A DNA stretch of 5,125 nt. Source: JACQGD01 sp045628725. GTDB taxonomy: Bacteria > Patescibacteriota > Saccharimonadia > Saccharimonadales > Saccharimonadaceae. Under the pieces are notes generated by a model. It was not told the DNA's origin, made no database searches, and worked only from the letters and a program-made list of their open reading frames with translations. How positions within the stretch are numbered: position 1 is the first letter of the stretch; the number at the start of each line of letters is the position of its first letter. The position numbers and the translations under genes were made by a program. Positions 1-3,631 of this stretch are shown piece after piece. The stretch lies in assembly GCA_045628725.1 (NCBI GenBank), contig JAZQPT010000065.1, forward strand, positions 1 to 5,125. Reading direction: 5' to 3'.

Positions 1-2
1 CG

Positions 3-62
3 TCTCTTTTTGCTGGCCTACTGAATCTGGTTATCGACATGACATGGAATAGCGTGATGTAA
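3..62 (+). CDS. Possible C-terminal tail of an upstream gene
   Basis: The frame starting at base 3 is open from the window edge and reads SLFAGLLNLVIDMTWNSVM before TAA at 60-62. The peptide is hydrophobic and protein-like, as at the end of a membrane protein. The stretch is too short to identify, and the other two plus frames also stay open from the edge for 7 and 16 codons, so this could be chance. Function is unknown. Confidence 0.25.
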   Translation, partial: SLFAGLLNLVIDMTWNSVM

Positions 63-75
63 TAGCTAAAAGGTA

Positions 76-104
76 TTGTTAAAACAATCATTTTATGATA
101 TTGT
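76..104 (+). promoter_or_regulatory. Promoter of the 153-536 gene, with overlapping inverted repeats
   Basis: TTGTTA (76-81), a 17-nt spacer and TATTGT (99-104) preceded by an extended -10 TGA (96-98) form a reasonable sigma-70-type promoter. The predicted start near 111 leaves a leader of about 42 nt. Two short inverted repeats overlap it: ATTGTT-AA-AACAAT (75-88) covers the -35, and ATCAT-TTT-ATGAT (87-99) lies between -35 and -10. They could bind a repressor, although such short repeats are common in AT-rich DNA. Confidence 0.5.
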
Positions 105-152
105 AGCATACGCACGTTTAACAATTCATACGATCTGAGAGCGAGGGCAATA

Positions 153-536
153 ATGCCCACCAACCTACACTCCGTCAATACGACCGTCCTGCACATCAAC
201 AAGGATTCGCGGCTGCACAGTCGCCTTCTGGAGGTACAGCGAGAGTACGAAACCACACTCGAAAACACGAAGCGCGGGACCAACCATGCCGGACCGAAAA
301 CTCCGGTCGAGATCCAGCAGCTCGTGATGGACCTCGAGATGGTGAGCTACCTCCTCAGCCGGTCACAGTGGAACAAGGAGGTGTCAATCGACGTCAACGA
401 AGCCCGTGACGGCGTACGGAAGCGGATTTCGCTCAACCACCTGCAAATCGGTGCGTACGTAGCGCCGCAGAACAAGTTCGATTCAATCTTCGACACCGCA
501 TGGAACAGGGCTGTCGCGCTCAGACACCTCGTTTAA
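153..536 (+). CDS. Hypothetical protein, 127 aa, high-GC orphan
   Basis: I do not recognise this protein. It is soluble-looking, charged and mostly helical by composition, with no signal peptide, membrane segment or Cys residue. Residues about 18-40 (including RLLEVQREYETTLENTKR) and 50-72 look like amphipathic helices. The ATG start is supported by GAGGG at 143-147, five bases upstream, and by an extended -10 promoter at 76-104. A bidirectional terminator follows at 579-620, so this is a one-gene unit. GC is roughly 58-60 % against about 50 % for most neighbours, with a strong bias to C/G third positions and codons such as CGG, GGG, ACG and CTC. These differ from the set used by the 71-aa gene at 1343-1558. 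The composition suggests recent acquisition or a different selective history, which is inference. Function is unknown. Confidence 0.75.
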   Translation: MPTNLHSVNTTVLHINKDSRLHSRLLEVQREYETTLENTKRGTNHAGPKTPVEIQQLVMDLEMVSYLLSRSQWNKEVSIDVNEARDGVRKRISLNHLQIGAYVAPQNKFDSIFDTAWNRAVALRHLV

Positions 537-550
537 ACGTCCACCCCGAC

Positions 551-604
551 GCTTAAACAGCTAGTTGTTACCTTTTTAAATAAAAGAACTCCTGCTGTTT
601 AAGC
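551..604. repeat. 11-bp inverted repeat pairing the terminator loop with upstream sequence
   Basis: GCTTAAACAGC at 551-561 is the exact reverse complement of GCTGTTTAAGC at 594-604, and the second copy is the apical part of the terminator hairpin at 579-620. In RNA from either strand the hairpin loop could pair with the flanking copy as a pseudoknot or alternative stem. The complementarity is visible in the sequence; any function is inferred. Confidence 0.55.
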
Positions 605-620
605 ACGGGGTTCTTTTATT
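579..620. terminator. Bidirectional intrinsic terminator between convergent genes
   Basis: Bases 579-592 pair with 607-620 over 14 bp with one G-T wobble (590/609), and TGCT 593-596 pairs with AGCA 602-605 above a bulged C606. The left arm is A-rich and the right arm T-rich, so the hairpin works in both directions. It would end the plus-strand gene at 153-536 and the minus-strand gene whose TAA stop (616-618) lies inside the right arm. Confidence 0.85.
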
Positions 621-834
621 GTACCTTTAGTCCAGGAATGGTCGGTAGTCGTACGTCTGCAGACACGTCAGAGAGCGTCTCGCTCTCGCCAGCCGGTGAA
701 TGACCGAATGGTAGCTGCTCGACCAGGCAAGGCGTCGCTACATGCGATATACCGGCTACTACACGCAATGTCTCGTCATCTGGTGAGGCGTACCCTATAT
801 CAAGAAAAGGATTTTCGTATTCATTACGACTCAT
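616..834 (-). CDS. Small hypothetical protein, 72 aa, predicted leaderless
   Basis: The protein (MSRNEYENPFLDIGYASPDDETLR...) matches no family I know. It is acidic in its first half, has one Cys near residue 36, no membrane helix and no signal peptide. The case for a real gene is positional. A strong promoter (TTGATT, 17 nt, TATAAT) ends six bases before the ATG, so transcription should begin at or next to the A of the start codon. There is no Shine-Dalgarno sequence. The stop sits at the foot of a strong terminator hairpin. Codon use looks normal for the region. The gene follows the 87-aa gene by 31 bp but has its own promoter, whose -35 covers that gene's TGA. An opposite-strand frame at 696-1016 overlaps it and lacks comparable signals. 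Confidence 0.6.
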   Translation of the reverse strand: MSRNEYENPFLDIGYASPDDETLRVVAGISHVATPCLVEQLPFGHSPAGESETLSDVSADVRLPTIPGLKVQ

Positions 835-840
835 ACTTAC

Positions 841-869
841 ATTATAACATAATTATAGATATAAATCAA
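841..869 (-). promoter_or_regulatory. Promoter of the leaderless 72-aa gene
   Basis: Read on the minus strand, TTGATT (869-864), a 17-nt AT-rich spacer and a perfect TATAAT (846-841) precede GTAAGT and then the ATG at 834. With normal start-site spacing, transcription begins at or beside the A of the ATG. The -35 hexamer overlaps the TGA stop (868-866) of the upstream 87-aa gene. Confidence 0.75.
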
Positions 870-1129
870 CTATCACTGGCTGTGTTCGGTGGCCCAGCCG
901 GCCTAGTAACGCGGCGATGTGGACGCGAAAGCATCGCGTCGTGTTTTAATGCCGCAGCGGCCATGCGCCATTGCGTTTGCAGCCGTCGGTCTAAAATCCG
1001 GCGGCGTTCAGTGTAAAAATCTATGACGTCAGGGCCAGATGATGCGTTGTATGCTTGGATATCAGGTCGTTTACCGCTGATATAGTCATCGGGCGTTTGA
1101 TCGTAGATAGGTATCTTCCGTTCAGTCAT
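866..1129 (-). CDS. Small hypothetical protein, 87 aa, predicted leaderless
   Basis: I do not recognise this protein. It begins MTERKIPIYDQTPDDYISG. Residues about 35-67 (DVIDFYTERRRILDRRL and onward) look like a basic amphipathic helix, and the tail after residue 68 is Arg/Pro/Ser-rich and probably disordered. There are no Cys residues, membrane helix or signal peptide. The frame is open back to a TTG at 1261 (131 aa), but I chose the internal ATG at 1129. A promoter (TTGATG, 17 nt, TATGAT) ends six bases before this ATG, and a strong same-strand terminator (1163-1204) lies inside the longer version. No Shine-Dalgarno is visible, as expected for a leaderless message. It is followed by the similarly arranged 72-aa gene. 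Cytoplasmic; a nucleic-acid-binding role is possible from the basic helix but is only a guess. Confidence 0.55.
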   Translation of the reverse strand: MTERKIPIYDQTPDDYISGKRPDIQAYNASSGPDVIDFYTERRRILDRRLQTQWRMAAAALKHDAMLSRPHRRVTRPAGPPNTASDS

Positions 1130-1135
1130 ATCTTT

Positions 1136-1164
1136 ATCATACATCCAAAGTAAACATTCATCAA
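1136..1164 (-). promoter_or_regulatory. Promoter of the leaderless 87-aa gene
   Basis: On the minus strand TTGATG (1164-1159), 17 nt and TATGAT (1141-1136) lead into AAAGAT and the ATG at 1129. The geometry (-35, 17, -10, 6, ATG) is identical to the promoter at 841-869. The first bases of the -35 are the end of the T-run of the terminator at 1163-1204, so terminator and promoter overlap. Confidence 0.65.
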
Positions 1165-1204
1165 AAAAGCCCTCCAGAGGCGATTTGCGCGTCCTCTGCA
1201 GGGC
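1163..1204 (-). terminator. Strong intrinsic terminator, minus strand
   Basis: Arms 1169-1180 and 1193-1204 pair over 12 positions with one mismatch (1174/1199), enclosing a 12-nt loop. On the minus strand the stem is followed at once by six T (1168-1163). It lies downstream of another same-strand terminator (1288-1319), with no convincing ORF between them. It therefore either terminates a short non-coding RNA or insulates the 87-aa gene. It argues against the 131-aa version of that gene. Confidence 0.75.
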
Positions 1205-1243
1205 AGTTTTGGCACCTGTTTGTTTGATATGAGTGTACCACCA

Positions 1244-1268
1244 AACATGCTTATGCCGCAAGCATGTT
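1244..1268. repeat. Perfect 9-bp inverted repeat
   Basis: AACATGCTT (1244-1252) and AAGCATGTT (1260-1268) flank a 7-nt loop. Neither side has a clear T-run, so this is not an obvious terminator. It could be the 5' hairpin of the candidate RNA or a protein-binding site. It lies next to the DnaA-box-like sequence at 1270-1278. Confidence 0.6.
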
Positions 1269-1269
1269 C

Positions 1270-1278
1270 TTATCCACA
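1270..1278 (+). promoter_or_regulatory. Sequence identical to the DnaA box consensus
   Basis: TTATCCACA matches the consensus DnaA box exactly. One exact 9-mer in about 10 kb of both strands has a chance expectation of roughly 0.04. No further exact boxes, AT-rich unwinding region, dnaA or dnaN gene were seen, so this is not evidence for an origin. A near match (TTATCGACA) lies at 31-39. Confidence 0.3.
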
Positions 1279-1287
1279 GCTAGTCCC

Positions 1288-1319
1288 CAAACAAAACCGC
1301 CCCATACAATGAGGCGGCT
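1288..1319 (-). terminator. Intrinsic terminator of the 71-aa gene
   Basis: On the minus strand CCGCC (1317-1313) pairs with GGCGG (1301-1297), extended inside by one G-U and three further pairs (1303-1305 with 1309-1311) and outside by a wobble and an A-U pair. The stem is followed by TTTTGTTT (1296-1289). It lies 24 nt past the TAG stop of the 71-aa gene. Confidence 0.85.
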
Positions 1320-1342
1320 GTGCAAAAATATAATCAGTACGA

Positions 1343-1558
1343 CTAAGCGTCTGTTTTCTTCTTTGAGATAGTCAAGAAACCGTTACGTGGGTTTTCTTTA
1401 ACAACGCGGTCTTCTGGAAGATCAGTTGGTTCACCCTTCGCGTTTTTCTCTACCTTAGCGAAGAAGTAGATTGTCTGTGGTTTGCCACCACGGAGAGTTA
1501 CTTCGGTCTTGTGCAAGTAGTATGTAATACCCTTTGAGTTAGTGTGACTGTAAGCCAT
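1343..1558 (-). CDS. Conserved small CPR-type protein of unknown function, 71 aa
   Basis: The sequence MAYSHTNSKGITYYLHKTEVTLRGGKPQTIYFFAK followed by a charged stretch, an ENPRNGF motif and a Lys-rich end (KKK) resembles, from memory, a small protein family widespread in Saccharibacteria and other CPR genomes; no function is known to me. Alternating hydrophobic residues (TYYLHKTEVTL, TIYFFAKV) suggest a small beta-rich fold. It is basic, cytoplasmic and has no Cys. The ATG follows a perfect Shine-Dalgarno AGGAGGT (1575-1569) by 10 nt. Codons are of the highly expressed type (AAC, TAC, TTC, GGT, CGT, AAG, CCA, ACT). With a TTGACA promoter, a strong ribosome site and its own strong terminator, this looks like an abundant monocistronic product. 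Family recognition is fairly sure and the role is open. Confidence 0.9.
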   Translation of the reverse strand: MAYSHTNSKGITYYLHKTEVTLRGGKPQTIYFFAKVEKNAKGEPTDLPEDRVVKENPRNGFLTISKKKTDA

Positions 1559-1568
1559 ATGGTCTTAT

Positions 1569-1575
1569 ACCTCCT
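1569..1575 (-). promoter_or_regulatory. Consensus ribosome binding site of the 71-aa gene
   Basis: AGGAGGT on the minus strand is fully complementary to the 16S 3' end and lies 10 nt before the ATG at 1558. It is the strongest ribosome site in the window. Confidence 0.85.
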
Positions 1576-1595
1576 ATTAGTGCTATACAAAGGTT

Positions 1596-1624
1596 AGATT
1601 AACGCCGATAGCGCGTGGTGTCAA
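1596..1624 (-). promoter_or_regulatory. Promoter of the 71-aa gene
   Basis: On the minus strand a perfect TTGACA (1624-1619), 17 nt and TAATCT (1601-1596) precede the gene. The predicted start near 1589 gives a leader of about 30 nt holding the Shine-Dalgarno. The -35 is centred in an inverted repeat, GGTGT-TG-ACACC (1617-1628), that reaches the stop of the upstream gene. The -10 is weak, so the exact start is uncertain. Confidence 0.55.
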
Positions 1625-1627
1625 CAC

Positions 1628-2266
1628 CTACAGACCCCTGTGGCGGATTTTGAGGATTAATTTAAGCACCCCTATTGCAATTAGACGCACTGCAATTAGG
1701 TAAATAATTAGCACGCAGATCAACACCGAAAATCCGGCGAAATCCGGTGACCATAACGGCGTCGCAAAACTAAACCGATACTGCTCTGTCTTTGGAAGTT
1801 TTATTTCAACCGCAGGACCTCCGCTCTCCCCGTAACTGTTCAGTTCACCGATGACACACTGCTGATATGCCTGAGAATAGCCGCCGAGATTAGCGTAGCG
1901 CGGCGCACAGACGTCTTGGGCTCTGCGAAAAACATTGCCGTTTGGGTTGCTGTCGTCTGACGCCGATTCGATGGCTTTTTGGCTATCGCGTTTATACTGC
2001 CCTTCCAGATAGATAACGCCCATATCTGCATTCATATGCGACGCCACATAACGTTGTAGATCATACAACCTTGTTTGCGTAACAGTAGTATCAGTACCCT
2101 TGTCAGCTTGTAGTACTGCGTCGCGTCGTTGGATCATACCAATGTTATTTAGTCGCAAAAAGGTAGCTGCAATAAAACCTACAAGAATCAGCAAAAGAAC
2201 CAGCTGCCACGTCTTTATCCGCTGCAACCGTCGTACATTTCTTTTTATATTACGCGCTTCCGCCAC
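1628..2266 (-). CDS. Two-helix membrane protein with an extracytoplasmic Cys-pair domain
   Basis: I do not recognise the family. The start chosen is GTG 2266 (212 aa), because AAGGTGG lies 8 nt upstream; a GTG at 2278 (216 aa) is open but has no room for a ribosome site. The N-terminus is highly basic (RNIKRNVRRLQRIK), followed by a membrane helix at about residues 20-37. A polar domain of about 140 residues comes next, then a second hydrophobic helix at about 178-203 and a basic tail (KIRHRGL). The positive-inside rule puts both ends in the cytoplasm and the middle domain outside. That domain holds the only outside cysteines, C120 and C137, within a YANLGGYSQAYQQC context, which could form a disulfide. 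One more Cys (about C184) lies in the second helix. It sits 42 bp after the MFS gene with an extended -10 promoter, so it may be separately transcribed. An envelope role is likely; the function is unknown. Confidence 0.8.
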   Translation of the reverse strand: MAEARNIKRNVRRLQRIKTWQLVLLLILVGFIAATFLRLNNIGMIQRRDAVLQADKGTDTTVTQTRLYDLQRYVASHMNADMGVIYLEGQYKRDSQKAIESASDDSNPNGNVFRRAQDVCAPRYANLGGYSQAYQQCVIGELNSYGESGGPAVEIKLPKTEQYRFSFATPLWSPDFAGFSVLICVLIIYLIAVRLIAIGVLKLILKIRHRGL

Positions 2267-2292
2267 TCTGAATCCCACCTTTTACTAATACA

Positions 2293-2301
2293 AGTATAGC
2301 A
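2293..2301 (-). promoter_or_regulatory. Extended -10 promoter of the two-helix membrane protein
   Basis: On the minus strand TGC-TATACT (2301-2293) fits an extended -10 element, placing the start near 2286 and giving a leader of about 20 nt before GTG 2266. No good -35 is present. At the -35 position lies a perfect palindrome (CTATCG-G-CGATAG, 2309-2321) that also covers the stop codon of the MFS gene. Confidence 0.45.
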
Positions 2302-2308
2302 TGTAAGA

Positions 2309-3526
2309 CTATCGGCGATAGAGAGGAAAACGAGCGGACATCACCAGTAAAACATACAGGGCCGTTACCATAAAGAATACCTTCATCGCTACCGCTGTTG
2401 TTGTCACAACAAGTATCAGCGCCATGAACACCAGACAGGCAATCAGTGCACCAATATTAACCGCAACTTCAATAAATAACAGATATACGATACGGCGCCC
2501 TGACGAATCAGCCGCGTCGAACACGCCGCGCTGGAATGCCATAAAATAGCCTGTTGTCGCAACTTCGTTAGTAATATTGACGCCCGCAACACCAGATGGA
2601 GTGGTGACAAAAGCCCTAAAAAAGTGAGTCGCTGCGTTTGCTAACGTCGCAAGTCGCAGCAAATCGCCACCGCGTCGTCGATCAATTAGCCGACCAAAGG
2701 AATATGCCGCTACAAATGATGTCACGACGGTAATCGAGGCAAGTGCTCCGACTTTGAGGTAAATATCGTCACCTGATCCTGCAAATACAACGACCGCAAT
2801 AAATAATATCCATACCGTGTTACTTGCAAAAATATCCCAACCCACTGCCGTTTCTGCGGCAATACTTCGCCACGTGGTTTTCCATGGGAATCCGCGGAAT
2901 TCAAGCTTTTGATTAGTCTTGACGGGTTCACTGGTACGAAGCAATGGCAGACTAGCGAGCGCAAATAGTATGGCCGACAGCCACATCGCCACCTCCGGCG
3001 CAATCAAAAAGGCAATAAGCCCCCCGATAAGCGGACTAAGACTGGCAGTAATTCGTTCGAGAATCTGCATGAACCCAATTTCTTTGCCGGCGTGTTCAAC
3101 GTGCTTGACCTTTGAAAAATCAACGAGGTACGAAAAGTCATAAATGACCATCGACAATGATTGGAACAGACCGAATCCTGCAATGGCCGCAATACCGAAT
3201 TCCGGCACAAGTGTAAAACAGACGAGCGCAGGAATATACAGTAAATTACCGGCCAAGATACCATGCTTTGGCCCAAATTTTGCGATGAGTAACGCCGCAG
3301 GATACGAGATAATTGCCCTAAATCCGAACGAAATGGCAAAATAACCTGCAATAAACAAAATACTATAGCCATTTTGATACAAGTAAAGCGCAACGAATAA
3401 ATTAATCATGTACTGCGCAAGCAGTCGCATGACACGCGACGCGTACAGTTCGGCAACCTCGTCAAACGTAGCGTAACGCCAAAAATGGCGTCGCTGTAAT
3501 AGACGATGGATAAATGACTGCAACAT
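2309..3526 (-). CDS. Major facilitator superfamily transporter, 405 aa
   Basis: An integral membrane protein with about 11-12 hydrophobic segments at roughly residues 33-51, 55-77, 80-104, 109-128, 160-178, 179-196, 233-250, 259-280, 287-309, 346-370 and 371-396. The length is typical of the superfamily. MFS motif-A-like loops are visible: AKFGPKHG (82-89) between helices 2 and 3, and the better GRLIDRRRGG (278-287) at the equivalent place in the C-terminal half. Residues 197-230 form the central cytoplasmic loop. The substrate cannot be read from the sequence; efflux or uptake of a small solute are both possible. The ATG at 3526 follows AAAAAGGGG by 11 nt. The gene diverges from murC across a 105-bp gap. 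No terminator follows, and the next gene starts 42 bp downstream, so partial co-transcription is possible. Confidence 0.88.
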   Translation of the reverse strand: MLQSFIHRLLQRRHFWRYATFDEVAELYASRVMRLLAQYMINLFVALYLYQNGYSILFIAGYFAISFGFRAIISYPAALLIAKFGPKHGILAGNLLYIPALVCFTLVPEFGIAAIAGFGLFQSLSMVIYDFSYLVDFSKVKHVEHAGKEIGFMQILERITASLSPLIGGLIAFLIAPEVAMWLSAILFALASLPLLRTSEPVKTNQKLEFRGFPWKTTWRSIAAETAVGWDIFASNTVWILFIAVVVFAGSGDDIYLKVGALASITVVTSFVAAYSFGRLIDRRRGGDLLRLATLANAATHFFRAFVTTPSGVAGVNITNEVATTGYFMAFQRGVFDAADSSGRRIVYLLFIEVAVNIGALIACLVFMALILVVTTTAVAMKVFFMVTALYVLLVMSARFPLYRR

Positions 3527-3557
3527 TATTTGTTTTGCCCCTTTTTGATTACGCTTA

Positions 3558-3587
3558 ATTATGCCACATTAAACGCGCTTAACACAA
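3558..3587 (-). promoter_or_regulatory. Promoter of the MFS gene
   Basis: On the minus strand TTGTGT (3587-3582), 18 nt and TGG-CATAAT (hexamer 3563-3558, extended -10) place the start near 3551, with a leader of about 25 nt containing the AAAAAGGGG ribosome site. A 7-bp direct repeat CGCTTAA (plus strand, 3552-3558 and 3576-3582) flanks the -10 and may be a regulatory site. Confidence 0.5.
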
Positions 3588-3617
3588 GTAGTTCTCCCCT
3601 ACCGAGACGAAGTACGG

Positions 3618-3623
3618 TATAAT
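3618..3623 (+). promoter_or_regulatory. -10 element of murC, predicting a nearly leaderless message
   Basis: A perfect TATAAT lies 8 nt before the murC ATG, so transcription should start about 2 nt before or at the start codon. No -35 match is found at 16-18 nt spacing. GAGG (3625-3628) is only 3 nt from the ATG and is too close to be a good ribosome site. Confidence 0.5.
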
Positions 3624-3631
3624 CGAGGCAT

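Larger units (their letters stand above)
1163..1287 (-). ncRNA. Candidate small RNA between two terminators
   Basis: Between the terminator of the 71-aa gene and a second same-strand terminator lie about 83 bases with no supported gene. On the minus strand they hold a perfect 9-bp hairpin (AACATGCTT / AAGCATGTT, 1244-1268, 7-nt loop), then an A-rich single-stranded-looking linker, then the terminator hairpin with its T-run. Hairpin, linker, terminator is a common bacterial sRNA layout. I found no strong promoter. The best candidate is TTGCGG, 18 nt, TGG-TACACT (extended -10, hexamer 1237-1232), giving a start near 1225, which would exclude the first hairpin. It does not resemble 6S, SRP, tmRNA or RNase P RNA. 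Confidence 0.25.

Noticed and set aside
1..110. Divergent minus-strand promoter (TTGTTT, 17 nt, TATTAC) and a short ORF running off the left edge
   Set aside because: Both hexamers are weak, the ORF has only about 13 codons in the window and no ribosome site is visible.
696..1016. Plus-strand frame of 106 codons
   Set aside because: It overlaps both leaderless minus-strand genes, has no ribosome site or promoter, crosses their promoter region, and its translation is Arg/Cys/His-rich as expected for a shadow frame.
866..1261. Longer 131-aa version of the 87-aa gene with a TTG start
   Set aside because: TTG has no ribosome site, and the added region contains a strong same-strand terminator and the promoter that fits the internal ATG at 1129.
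1628..2278. GTG at 2278 as start of the two-helix membrane protein
   Set aside because: It directly overlaps the AAGGTGG ribosome site; GTG 2266 has 8-nt spacing and fits better.
1603..2321. Shared 9-mer CTATCGGCG near the promoters of the 71-aa and two-helix genes
   Set aside because: Dozens of shared 9-mers are expected by chance within 5 kb, and only one of the two copies is part of a full palindrome.
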